A stretch of DNA of 64,000 bases from Deltaproteobacteria bacterium (GCA_024102635.1 JAGFJO010000082.1:18869-82868), one strand, 5' to 3'. Positions 53,659-61,226 are shown, numbered from the stretch's first letter. Made by a program: numbers and translations. Notes: generated by a model not told the origin, from the sequence alone.

Positions 53659-54492
53659 TTAGTGCTTTTTCAGTTCCTGACTGAGCCATTTATAAACTAG
53701 GTATTTGCTCTCGGTATCGAGGGAGCCGGGAATTCCTTCCGATTGAATTGAGAGATCCATCTCGGCAACCTTTTCGCCAAGCCTCATTCTCAGTAGCTCC
53801 AAGCGGATGGTATAATGTCGCTGTTCCGGAGTCATCTCAGGGATAATCCAAAGTTCGAACGGTTGATCATGGGGCTTCTCATCGGCCGCAGCTGATGCGG
53901 ATTTAAGCCGGCCTCGCATCAGATTTGTAAGGCCGTCTTTCAATCTGTGAAGCCGGATTGTGCACAATGCCGCCGGGCGGGTAACTATTCCCTGGCAGGC
54001 TTCTACGGCATTCGAGCCCCCTTCACGGTAAAATACCGCGACGGGGTGCGGGCGCAGCTCGCTAGGCGGGGCACACAGCGATGAGGTTAAACTTGATACA
54101 AGCTCCTCCTCTGTAGAGAACCCACCGCTGAGGATACTCGCACCATGAAAACGGCTAAGATACACATAGTGCCGATCGGGAGTCTCCTTAGAAAGGAATT
54201 TTATGGTCCCTATGTCTGCAAGTGGTGCTATCTCCCGGTACGGACCGGCGAAGATCTCGGTGGGAGGGGCAGCTCTCTTAGCTTCTTGGTCTCGAAGATA
54301 AGGGCAGCTTTCAAGATCGGCTTCTACCTGCGGCACGAAATTATTTGAAAGACGTATTGGTACAATTTTGATACCAAGCTTATCTGAAGTCTGAGCATAA
54401 AGGTTGGCCGCCCCCGTGAGGATGGTTGCAGCCGCGATTACAATTCCGCTGACTCTACGGCAATATCGGCCGGAAAGCTTAATCATGTCCAT
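53659..54492 (-). CDS. Exported protein of unknown function
   Basis: 277 aa. Signal peptide (RVSGIVIAAATILTGAANLY, cleaved near YAQ-TS). The mature part (KIVPIRLSNNFVPQVEADLE, HYVYLSRFHGASILSGGFST, ACQGIVTRPAALCTIRLHRL, QPFELWIIPEMTPEQRHYTI) is alpha/beta with four cysteines and no known domain. The C-terminal end is helical (TESKYLVYKWLSQELKKH). The next repeat copy starts about 70 bp upstream of its start codon. A gap of 279 bp to the collagen-like gene shows only a GC-rich stretch and a short right-end-like motif near 53612. Confidence 0.65.
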   Translation of the reverse strand: MDMIKLSGRYCRRVSGIVIAAATILTGAANLYAQTSDKLGIKIVPIRLSNNFVPQVEADLESCPYLRDQEAKRAAPPTEIFAGPYREIAPLADIGTIKFLSKETPDRHYVYLSRFHGASILSGGFSTEEELVSSLTSSLCAPPSELRPHPVAVFYREGGSNAVEACQGIVTRPAALCTIRLHRLKDGLTNLMRGRLKSASAAADEKPHDQPFELWIIPEMTPEQRHYTIRLELLRMRLGEKVAEMDLSIQSEGIPGSLDTESKYLVYKWLSQELKKH

Positions 54493-54563
54493 GTTATGGG
54501 AATTGCTAAGAGGGGGTGATTTTGTATCATCAGATATTTTTCCCTTCGCTTAGGCAACTTCGA

Positions 54564-54887
54564 ATTGCCTTATAAGTTCGCGGTGGAACTTGTACTCAAA
54601 TATATGCGCCAATATAAAAATCACTTTTATCAGAAACTTTTCGCCTCAATCCTCGATAATCATCACACCATTGGAATTCACTAAGGCTGGTTCTGCCTGA
54701 GACCGCATACGGACTACGGCCCGTGAGGACTACCTCACAGCTAAGGAATGGTGCGCGAGGCTATTAAGCCCGAGGGAAACTTTAGTCTTCGAAAGACCGA
54801 TGGCTAGGTCTGACTCTGGCCGCGGCGGGGCAGGGGTGTATCTAATTCCTGAAACTTAGAAAAGTTAGTTGGAACCTGGATCTGGGG
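54564..54887 (+). repeat. Interspersed repeat, copy 2
   Basis: A full copy. Hairpins visible in this copy: GTGAGG/CCTCAC (54723-54738), GGCT/AGCC (54759-54770), GTCTT/AAGAC with a CGA loop (54785-54797) and GGCTAG/CTGGCC (54802-54821). It runs from ATTGCCTTATAAGTTCGCGG to GGAACCTGGATCTGGGG. Similarity with copy 4 extends a few bases to the left (GGCAACT). An IS3-type remnant and a further right-end fragment follow. Confidence 0.9.
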
Positions 54888-54920
54888 ACTGATATACCCT
54901 CGCATTGAAGAGGAAGAGTT

Positions 54921-54983
54921 ATGCCTAAAAAGCGATTTGGAGAGGCACAGATAGCGCTCGTGGTGAAGGAGCTTGAGAATTGA
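54921..54983 (+). mobile_element. Remnant of an IS3-family orfA
   Basis: ATG with AGGAAGAG upstream starts MPKKRFGEAQIALVVKELEN, then a stop. This matches the first helix of IS3-family OrfA proteins (pattern (K/R)-(K/R)-x-F-x-x-x-Q-I-x-x-x-L-x-x-x-E). A one-base shift at the stop gives EAGGAHIRPPN, which parallels the usual E-x-G region; then similarity ends. No orfB is present. The fragment lies between two right ends of the interspersed repeat (54887 and 55031). Confidence 0.55.
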
Positions 54984-55030
54984 AGCTGGCGGTGCGCACA
55001 TCAGACCGCCAAATTCTACATCGTACTTGC

Positions 55031-55061
55031 CCTCTTAGAAAAGTTAGCGGGAATTCGGGTC
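55031..55061 (+). repeat. Right-end fragment of the interspersed repeat
   Basis: CTTAGAAAAGTTAGCGGGAA and the following TTCGGG resemble the right end of the full copies (CTTAGAAAAGTTAGTTGGAA in copy 2). Only this end is present. It follows the IS3-type remnant and lies about 50 bp from the stop of the SH3-like gene on the minus strand. Confidence 0.5.
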
Positions 55062-55107
55062 TCGCCGAAACGTATGCTCAAAAGTTAGGCAACAGTACAA
55101 GAGGGCA

Positions 55108-55566
55108 TCATTTTTCCCATTCCGACTCTCGGAAATACGGCACCCCGCTAAAGTCAGCCATTTTCCACGGGCTTGGCTGCGAATAAAAGGCCTCGTGTTC
55201 TTTTTGACGTTCCCTTAGCCGGCGGAGCCGTTGCTTCACATCCGGGATTACCACGATGAGCTGCACCTCCTCGCTCTTCACGTAGCCAAGCTCATCGGCG
55301 CTAAGTTGTACGGGTATCCACCGTCGAGTAGAATTGCGGTCCTCCTTCGGGAGCCGCTCTGAACTGTATAATTGGACGTATAGTTTGCTATTTGCATAAA
55401 GCGTTGCTACGGCTGTGTGATTTACTGCGGGGCCTCTTCGTACTACAACGCTTTCACCTTTCGGCGTTACTTGCATGTCATTGATCCAACACGCGGCTGC
55501 CGTATTGGCCTCAGCTAAAGCCCCCAACAGAATAAGAAACGCAGGAAGAAGTGCGCGCACTTTCAT
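55108..55566 (-). CDS. Exported SH3-like domain protein
   Basis: The ATG at 55566 begins a signal peptide (KVRALLPAFLILLGALAEAN, cleaved near TAA-AC); 44 upstream in-frame residues are not protein-like. The mature part has a bacterial SH3 pattern: KGESVVVRRGPAVNHTAVAT (V-R-x-G-P), LYVQLYSSERLPKEDRNSTR, RWIPVQLSADELGYVKSEEV (W-x-x-V, GYV). The C-terminus is a charged helix (VKQRLRRLRERQKEHEAFYS). SH3_3 domains bind peptidoglycan or proteins in the periplasm. The gene lies between two repeat fragments. Confidence 0.75.
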   Translation of the reverse strand: MKVRALLPAFLILLGALAEANTAAACWINDMQVTPKGESVVVRRGPAVNHTAVATLYANSKLYVQLYSSERLPKEDRNSTRRWIPVQLSADELGYVKSEEVQLIVVIPDVKQRLRRLRERQKEHEAFYSQPSPWKMADFSGVPYFRESEWEK

Positions 55567-55711
55567 GGCTTGAATTCTCTTACTTTTATTATGCAAGGGA
55601 GCAGTTAGAAGGTCTCGTAACCATAAATAGTGAGGTTTAGCTGCACTATGTGAAAAGGCCGCCGAAGCTAATCGACTTTGGTATCCGTGGAGAAACATCG
55701 ACTTCCTAAGC

Positions 55712-55756
55712 TAGCGCCTGAAACTTAGAAAAATTAGCTGAAACGTGGATCCGGGG
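55712..55756 (+). repeat. Right-end fragment of the interspersed repeat
   Basis: TAGCGCCTGAAACTTAGAAA followed by AATTAGCTG and TGGATCCGGGGG aligns with the right end of copy 4 (TAGCGCCTGAAGTTTAGAAA). It encodes, on the minus strand, the last residues and stop of the following membrane-protein gene (PPDPRFS), so this end has supplied the 3' end of that gene. Confidence 0.65.
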
Positions 55757-56432
55757 GAAAGCCGAACAAATCCATATCGGCTGGCATGACAGTGACTTGA
55801 AAGAGTCCTTTGCTACGATCATGCCAGGAGATCTCATATATGGCTGCAACCTCCGCCTCTTTGGTTTTGATCACGCAGGATCCTCGCCTTGCCTGCTTGT
55901 TTGGATCGAAGCTAACCTCTTGGTAATTACCGATAGATCTTATCGATACACCCTTGAAGTTGCTCCTGATATAATCATTAACCGCCTTTACCACTTCACT
56001 GCTTGTTGCCGAGGGGAGTGGGTAGCCGAAGTGACGGAAGTAAAGTGAAGGGCCACCCATAAAAACAATTAGGGAGAGGAGCCCGGGTGCAGCTAAATTA
56101 GGCGCGCCGAAACGCGCACGTCTGAAGAAGGCTAGGGGGTATACGAGAACCCAAACCAGTACAAGCCCTATAAACAGAATGTAGGGTTTTTCTGCTAGGC
56201 GGTTCGACCTGTCTTTGCGCCCTAAAAATTTTGCATCAATTGAAATCAATAGTGCGGTAGCCACTACTAGTGTTGCAGAGATAGCAACGGTCCAAGTATT
56301 GGATTCGGTAATGATGATAAGCAGAGCGGCAATCAGAGGAAGAATCAGAGCAAGTGAGACGAGCTCTAGTCTTTGCGTACTCCAGTTTAAAGATGATTGT
56401 GACTCGCCGGAATCGCGGATTGTATTTGTCAT
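55734..56432 (-). CDS. Membrane protein of unknown function, 3' end formed by a repeat fragment
   Basis: The ATG at 56432 lies right after a GGGGGGAG stretch, with close spacing; an earlier in-frame ATG at 56486 is less likely. The 232-aa protein has four membrane helices (RLELVSLALILPLIAALLII, TVAISATLVVATALLISIDA, YILFIGLVLVWVLVYPLAFF, GLLSLIVFMGGPSLYFRHFG) and a C-terminal soluble domain of about 90 residues with a beta pattern (VKAVNDYIRSNFKGVSIRSI, CVIKTKEAEVAAIYEISWHD). The final residues FGFPPDPRFS are encoded within the right end of an interspersed-repeat fragment. No family recognised. Confidence 0.65.
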   Translation of the reverse strand: MTNTIRDSGESQSSLNWSTQRLELVSLALILPLIAALLIIITESNTWTVAISATLVVATALLISIDAKFLGRKDRSNRLAEKPYILFIGLVLVWVLVYPLAFFRRARFGAPNLAAPGLLSLIVFMGGPSLYFRHFGYPLPSATSSEVVKAVNDYIRSNFKGVSIRSIGNYQEVSFDPNKQARRGSCVIKTKEAEVAAIYEISWHDRSKGLFQVTVMPADMDLFGFPPDPRFS

Positions 56433-56598
56433 CTCCCCCCTTACTATCCGTCTAAGTTTGTCGGCAGAAGAAATAGGGTACTTCAATTAATTTAGGTAAC
56501 CAGTTGCGGCCGCTATAAAAATCGAAGAGCTCCCGAACCTACGATGACGTAGAAACTGCCTGAGACGCCTGTAATTGAGGCAGTGCCCGAATCTAGGT

Positions 56599-56628
56599 CG
56601 ATTGAATTGAGCAGCATCAATTCAATCG
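56599..56628. other. Perfect 12-bp inverted repeat
   Basis: CGATTGAATTGA and TCAATTCAATCG are exact reverse complements separated by GCAGCA. It lies about 80 bp before the start of the ankyrin-repeat gene. No T run follows on the plus strand; it could be an operator or a leader hairpin. Confidence 0.5.
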
Positions 56629-56708
56629 TGTCCAAGGCGAAAAAATTAAGGTCGATATATTGCACTGCCGATATGTCAAGCGAGCTATTTCCGATGAGGG
56701 GGACAAGT

Positions 56709-58415
56709 ATGATCAGCAAATTGTCAATTATCGGCACACTTGTGCTCGTTATTTTACAGCTTCCGCTTATTGCTAGCGCCAAAGAATCTGACATCCAATC
56801 GGCCTCCCTAACGTCGGAATTTATAGTAAGTGACATTAGGAAGGCCTTCACGAACGGCAATTTTGTTCATCTCGATGAAACTGGTAATCGTTATCTGAGT
56901 GAGGATCTTTATACTATAGAGGGTAATTCAGCCTTTGCGCGTTTTCATGTCGGACTTGCTCTTGAAATGCAGACGCGCGACAAGTTCGTAGCAAAATGTA
57001 ACGAATGGATTAAGGCAAACCCGAAGTCTTCTCACCCTCACGTTGCTCTAGGCACCTACTATTATAAGTTAGCCTGGGTAGCACGAGGGCCCGGCATGGC
57101 CGCCGCAGCATCGAAACAGCAATGGAAGCTATATGAGGAATATTTGAGGAAGGCCGAATCGGAGATCGATATAGCTCTATCACTTAATGCAGCTGATCCT
57201 GAGGCCAAAAATCGTAAGATACATTTACTTTTTGAGAGTAGCGACCCCATAGCAGAAGAATTTTTCCTAAGCGCGGCAACGCAGCATCCGACCTATATTC
57301 GCATCTTTAATTCTCGCGCTCAATATCTGCTGCCACAGTGGCGAGGATCCTGGGAGGCATTAGAGAGATTTGCTGATTGGGCCTCGACTGTCCCAGGCGG
57401 TTGGGGTGAAGCGCACTATTCCAGAATTGCAGTGCGTAGTGGTGACCGAAGGCTGTACAAAGCCACTCCTTTCAAGTGGGATAGAGTCAAAGCAGGCTTT
57501 GAGGCTCAAATCGAAAGATTCCCCGAAGACATGTATCTTATGCTCGGTTACGCGGAACAGGCGTGGTATGCGGGCGACCCATCTACAGCAAAAAAGTTTT
57601 TTGATAAGTATGGCGACAAGTGGGATCCGAAATATGAGCGCGCATTCAGTCAAGCGACCTTCGCAAACATAAAAAAGTTCGCATACGGGAGCGATACTCA
57701 AGCGTCAACGCCGGTTCTGGATGCCGTTACGGCAGGAGATCTCGCCAAAGTTAAAATGCTTATTGCAAAGGGAGCGGACGTAAACGCAGCGGACGATAGG
57801 GGGGTTACTCCTTTAATGGAGGCGATCTCGACATTGCAGTACGATATTGCAAGGAAATTGATAGACGCAAAATGCGACATAAAAAGGAAGGATAACTTTG
57901 GAGATACAGCCGCCAACTATGCGGCTGATGTAGGAGCAGTTCATCTGCTTGAGCCGCTAAAAGATGCAATCGTTGTAGGCTCGCCTATGTCGGTAAGAAT
58001 TGCGCAAGTTGCGGCTGCGAAGGGACACGTAGAGGTAATGCGCGAAATATTAAGACTTAAACCGTATCTACTGAACCTTGGTAACGGCGACGGGCACACG
58101 CCCTTAAGTTTAGCCATCATAAATGGCCGGCTTCCGATGGTGCAATTCCTTATGGCAGAGAAGAACATAGAGCCGTCACTAAGTACTGCCGGAGTTAAGG
58201 AGCGAATGTATCCGCTTCACTGGGCAGCGCAAGTAGGGGATCTGAATATTCTTCGCGCTGTTCTTGATGCGCTTACCCCATCTAAAGCGCACAACTTAAT
58301 GATTAGAAGAAATGCGGCGGGGAAGACTCCTTACGAAGTAGCTATTGCCGAGGGCCATACAGCCGCGGCCGAACTGCTTAAGGTAGTTGACGAGCGTCGA
58401 CCGCCAGGGAATTAG
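56709..58415 (+). CDS. Exported protein with TPR-like (DUF4034-like) and ankyrin repeats
   Basis: The ATG at 56709 has GAGGGGAC upstream and starts a signal peptide (ISKLSIIGTLVLVILQLPLI, cleaved near ASA-KE). The first about 310 mature residues are helical (FARFHVGLALEMQTRDKFVA, SSHPHVALGTYYYKLAWVAR, WEALERFADWASTVPGGWGE), resembling DUF4034/TPR-type regions. From about residue 335 there are ankyrin repeats: LDAVTAGDLAKVKMLIAKGA, DVNAADDRGVTPLMEAISTL, GDGHTPLSLAIINGRLPMVQ, YPLHWAAQVGDLNILRAVLD, GKTPYEVAIAEGHTAAAELL. It is a protein-interaction module outside the cytoplasm. Repeat copy 3 begins about 40 bp after its stop. Confidence 0.8.
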   Translation: MISKLSIIGTLVLVILQLPLIASAKESDIQSASLTSEFIVSDIRKAFTNGNFVHLDETGNRYLSEDLYTIEGNSAFARFHVGLALEMQTRDKFVAKCNEWIKANPKSSHPHVALGTYYYKLAWVARGPGMAAAASKQQWKLYEEYLRKAESEIDIALSLNAADPEAKNRKIHLLFESSDPIAEEFFLSAATQHPTYIRIFNSRAQYLLPQWRGSWEALERFADWASTVPGGWGEAHYSRIAVRSGDRRLYKATPFKWDRVKAGFEAQIERFPEDMYLMLGYAEQAWYAGDPSTAKKFFDKYGDKWDPKYERAFSQATFANIKKFAYGSDTQASTPVLDAVTAGDLAKVKMLIAKGADVNAADDRGVTPLMEAISTLQYDIARKLIDAKCDIKRKDNFGDTAANYAADVGAVHLLEPLKDAIVVGSPMSVRIAQVAAAKGHVEVMREILRLKPYLLNLGNGDGHTPLSLAIINGRLPMVQFLMAEKNIEPSLSTAGVKERMYPLHWAAQVGDLNILRAVLDALTPSKAHNLMIRRNAAGKTPYEVAIAEGHTAAAELLKVVDERRPPGN

Positions 58416-58456
58416 TGAATGTCCCCCTACGCAGCGCACAAGCAGATTGTCGCTAT

Positions 58457-58782
58457 ATTGCATCAGAAGTTCGCGGTGGAACCTATTCTCAATTATATGC
58501 GTTAATAAAGAAATTCGCTTTTACAAGAAACTTTTCCTCTCAGTCTTCGATAATGACCATACCATACGAATTCATTAAGGCTGGTTCTGCCTGAGACCGC
58601 ATGCGGACTACGGCTAGTGAGGTAATCCTGACTGCTAAGGAATGGTGCGCGAGGCTATTAAGCCCGAAGGAAACTTAAGTCTTTGAAAGACTGATGGCTA
58701 GGTCTAACTATGGCCGCGGCGGGGGAGGGGTGTATCTAGAGCCTGGAATTTAAGAAAATGTAGCTGGAACTTGGATCTGGGG
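58457..58782 (+). repeat. Interspersed repeat, copy 3
   Basis: A full copy from ATTGCATCAGAAGTTCGCGG to GGAACTTGGATCTGGGG. It has GAGACCGCATGCGGACTACG, GTGAGGTAATCCTGAC (one mismatch in the stem), GGCTATTAAGCC, GTCTTTGAAAGAC and GGCTAGGTCTAACTATGGCC. The left flank (GCTATATTGCAT) is also shared with copy 1. It lies in the 779-bp gap between the ankyrin gene and the gene at 59195; the rest of the gap holds the deletion derivative and an AT-rich stretch. Confidence 0.9.
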
Positions 58783-58867
58783 AAAACCGAACTTTATTCT
58801 AGATAAACTATTGACGTAATCAAGAAGAAAGTGGCCGGTATACCTAATCAAGCGGGGTTCCCTACTT

Positions 58868-58980
58868 AAGTTACACGCCGGAATAACCAGTCCTTCGCCA
58901 ACGGAAGAAGCTATTGAATTGCATTAAAAGTTCGCGGGGGTTCCCTACCAAAGTTAGACGCCGGAATATGGACCTGGGGG
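58868..58980 (+). repeat. Deletion derivative and end fragment of the interspersed repeat
   Basis: First, AAGTTACACGCCGGAATAAC is a right-end-like piece. Then, from 58918, a left end (ATTGCATTAAAAGTTCGCGG) is joined directly to a right end (AAAGTTAGACGCCGGAATAT and GGACCTGGGGG), with the whole central 260 bp missing. Full copies carry similar motifs at both ends (AAGTTCGCGGTGGAACC and AAGTTAGCTGGAACC), so recombination between the ends can explain the deletion. Confidence 0.55.
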
Positions 58981-59194
58981 TTTTTGGAGCGAGGAAAAAG
59001 TAATTTCCTTCTAGTTCGTAAAGCTGGGCGCCATCAAAAATTTGATTAGAAGTTCCCATATATTTACAATCACCTATACCCTCATGCTCTTTTATAAATC
59101 AGTTCAATCACTGGCCTGATTTGATTCCGGTCTTGTCAGGCGAGGCACGCTGTTGTGTTTCCCCAAAAGGTTCCTTTCGTTTTAGGAGAGTGAG

Positions 59195-59875
59195 ATGTTG
59201 TACTACGGCGGAGATCAAGTTGCTATTGCGTTGTTGCTTAGCAGTGAAGAAACGTATCGCTTGTTGGTTCCAATTGGCGTTGCTCTTCCCGATAAGCTAA
59301 GTGAATGGGAAAAAATGTCCTGCGATCTGCCGATCGTTGAGTTAACTGCCACCCTTTCCGAGGACGATGTTCCCGGAGTTATAGGTGGTCGTGAAATATT
59401 CGATCGGTTCAAGAAAAGGTATTCAAGTCTTTTGGCAAAACCTTTTGCGTTTAGTATTGGGACAGAGCTAGGTACCCCTGTTCCACTTATCATTTACAAC
59501 CGTTCAAAAAGGAAAACAAGGCACATAGGCTTCGTGTACTTGTGGTGTATTGATAGGAATAGATACTTTGTCACGATCAACCCAAAGAACTATAAACTGT
59601 CGCGGGAGCCAAAGAGTTTAAATCCGGATTTTGAGAGCCCGGGAATGATCCCACTTTTGTCAGAACTTTCGAGTCTTCCATTCGTATCTAAAGTACTAAC
59701 TGGTTGGCTCCCGAAGGACCAGATGCCTAGCTGGCGTCCTGAATGGGTCGCTGTTGAAGAAGCCCTAACGGCGCTAGTAGACCTCTGGAAGGACGTGGAG
59801 CTAGATCGAAGTCATGAAGGCGATCGATTGTTTGGACGAATGCTGGAAGAACACTCAAATAGGCGCCCCGCGTAA
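59195..59875 (+). CDS. Protein of unknown function
   Basis: ATG with TTTTAGGAGAGTGAG upstream, a strong start. The 226-aa protein is soluble, alpha/beta (QVAIALLLSSEETYRLLVPI, RHIGFVYLWCIDRNRYFVTI, EWVAVEEALTALVDLWKDVE), without signal peptide. I do not recognise a family. It is flanked by two copies of the interspersed repeat and read in the same direction as they are. Its base composition is close to that of neighbouring accessory genes. Confidence 0.65.
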   Translation: MLYYGGDQVAIALLLSSEETYRLLVPIGVALPDKLSEWEKMSCDLPIVELTATLSEDDVPGVIGGREIFDRFKKRYSSLLAKPFAFSIGTELGTPVPLIIYNRSKRKTRHIGFVYLWCIDRNRYFVTINPKNYKLSREPKSLNPDFESPGMIPLLSELSSLPFVSKVLTGWLPKDQMPSWRPEWVAVEEALTALVDLWKDVELDRSHEGDRLFGRMLEEHSNRRPA

Positions 59876-59985
59876 GGCACATCAACTCAGGGGAGGTTTT
59901 GTAAGTTTTGGGGCGCAAGGACGTGCCCTTTTGCCGACCGTTTACGCGCGGTCTCTTCTCTTTCCCTTCCTCCAGGCAACTCTGA

Positions 59986-60309
59986 ATTGACTTAGAAGTT
60001 CGCGGTGGAACCTATTCTCAATTATATGAGTTAATAAAAAAATTCGCTTTTACAAGAAACTTTTCCCCGCAATCTTCGATAATCATCACACCATACGAAT
60101 CCATTAAGGCTGGTTCTGCCTGAGACCGCATGCGGACTATGGCCCGTGAGGAGTACCTCACAGCTAAGGAACGGTGCGCGAGGCTTTTAAGCCCGAAGGA
60201 AACTTAAGTCTTCGAAAGACCGATGGCTAGGTCTAACTCTAGCTGCGGCGGGGCAGGGGTGTATCTAGCGCCTGAAGTTTAGAAAAGTTAGCTGGAACCT
60301 GGATCTGGG
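59986..60309 (+). repeat. Interspersed repeat, copy 4, inserted in an integron cassette gene
   Basis: A full copy from ATTGACTTAGAAGTTCGCGG to GGAACCTGGATCTGGGA. It contains GTGAGGAGTACCTCAC, GGCTTTTAAGCC, GTCTTCGAAAGAC and GGCTAGGTCTAACTCTAGCT. Its right end meets, at about 60309, the coding sequence of a minus-strand cassette gene and supplies that gene's last 13 or so codons and stop. Confidence 0.9.
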
Positions 60310-60426
60310 ATCCAACAATGCTAGAATAATCAAAGGAACGCTAAATAGAACCGCGATCGGCAACAACACAAGGGCGAGGAGTCCGCCGAGAGCAGAAGAT
60401 CCTTTCGGCGAGAATTTGAATTTCAT
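60265..60426 (-). pseudogene. Integron cassette gene truncated by repeat copy 4
   Basis: ATG at 60426, directly inside the cassette boundary next to an attC site. MKFKFSPKGSSALGG is followed by a membrane helix (LLALVLLPIAVLFSVPLIIL) and ALLDPRS; the remaining residues (RFQLTFLNFRR) and the stop are read through the right end of repeat copy 4. The cassette's own 3' end and attC site are not found on the left side. The original product was a small membrane protein of unknown function. Confidence 0.6.
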
Positions 60427-60428
60427 GC

Positions 60429-60492
60429 GGTATAACGTTTAGGTTGAAACGGGGCGACGAAGTCGACCTCGTTTCCAACCGTTTGTTATACC
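60429..60492 (-). other. attC site 1 of the integron array
   Basis: On the minus strand GGTATAACAAACGGTTGGAA is followed by a self-complementary centre and CAACCTAAACGTTATACC. The R''/R' core pair (TATAAC...GTTATA), the AAACG next to R'' and the imperfect dyad between are the attC pattern. It lies 17 bp after the stop of the cassette gene at 60509. Confidence 0.85.
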
Positions 60493-60508
60493 GCATTCAT
60501 AATTCGAC

Positions 60509-61114
60509 TTAAAGACTTAAAAGTTCAGGACTATTTTGCAACTCATAACCAAACTGCCTTAAGGCAACCAAATGTAGATCTTCGCTTAACTGAGTAATCT
60601 GCTGGCCGCCGGTAATGTAACTATGCGTGCCGCCAGAGCCATCGCTTGCGAGTGATGCATAGGTGTCTTTCACCGAAGAATCGACATGCGCCCCTCCGTC
60701 TTGATTAACAGCAGATAAAACAACATCCTTCCGCGTCAGAATATGGCCGTTGTCTAGTTTGAAAGCCACTTGCTCCCACCAGTGCGGTGCGGGAATAAAT
60801 TCCTCGGTAGCAGCATTATAAAAGTTAGGAACAAGATATCGGCTTCCGTCTTCGCGCTCACGCGCCATACCAGTGCCATGAAAGAAGGGCATGGCTGGAT
60901 CCGGTTCAGCCATCGTGGTGAGCAAATTGATTGAGTTTGCATTTAAATGGGTCAGCAACGAAGTGGAATTTCGAGTATCATGCATTAGCACTCTGATACA
61001 GGTAGCAATTCGGATCGCTTCGCAAGCACATCCGTCGTCAAATAGCTGACAGGAATTCTGCAAGAATGTTAGTTGCTCCTGGAGCTTTGCTTTGTGATCG
61101 ATAGTATAGGACAT
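60509..61114 (-). CDS. Integron cassette protein, unknown function
   Basis: 201 aa. It fills the cassette between attC sites 1 and 2, with ATG 10 bp inside the boundary. The first part is helical (KLQEQLTFLQNSCQLFDDGC, ACEAIRIATCIRVLMHDTRN); the middle has a beta pattern with FFHGTGMAREREDGSRYLVP and HWWEQVAFKLDNGHILTRKD; the end is helical. Four cysteines occur in the first 50 residues. The N-terminal region resembles cassette proteins that pair with the following type (both contain a HGSGM/HGTGM motif, see the next cassette gene). No function can be given. Confidence 0.75.
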   Translation of the reverse strand: MSYTIDHKAKLQEQLTFLQNSCQLFDDGCACEAIRIATCIRVLMHDTRNSTSLLTHLNANSINLLTTMAEPDPAMPFFHGTGMAREREDGSRYLVPNFYNAATEEFIPAPHWWEQVAFKLDNGHILTRKDVVLSAVNQDGGAHVDSSVKDTYASLASDGSGGTHSYITGGQQITQLSEDLHLVALRQFGYELQNSPELLSL

Positions 61115-61123
61115 TGCTTAATG

Positions 61124-61226
61124 CGGTATAACGTTTTGAGCCACTGGGGCTAAACTCTCAAAAAAATGCCACAAATCACCTAGGAAAGCCAGGAGTTTAG
61201 CCTCCAGTGCGCTCGTTTGTTATACG
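61124..61226 (-). other. attC site 2 of the integron array
   Basis: On the minus strand CGTATAACAAACGAGCGCAC, then a long imperfect dyad (GGAGGCTAAACTC paired with GAGTTTAGCCCCAG), then AAAACGTTATACCG. It is longer than the others (103 bp). The stop codon TAA of the gene at 61220 lies within its R'' core. Confidence 0.85.

Noticed and set aside
55029..55107. GCCCTCTT...AAGAGGGC with GTTAGGC inside, considered as an attC site
   Set aside because: Both core-like motifs read GTTAG on the same strand; the required R'' (RYYYAAC) partner in the opposite sense is missing, so it cannot fold as attC.
56513..56860. Minus-strand frame of 115 codons before and over the start of the ankyrin gene
   Set aside because: It overlaps the well-supported signal peptide and start of the plus-strand gene, has no ribosome binding site, and includes the perfect inverted repeat.
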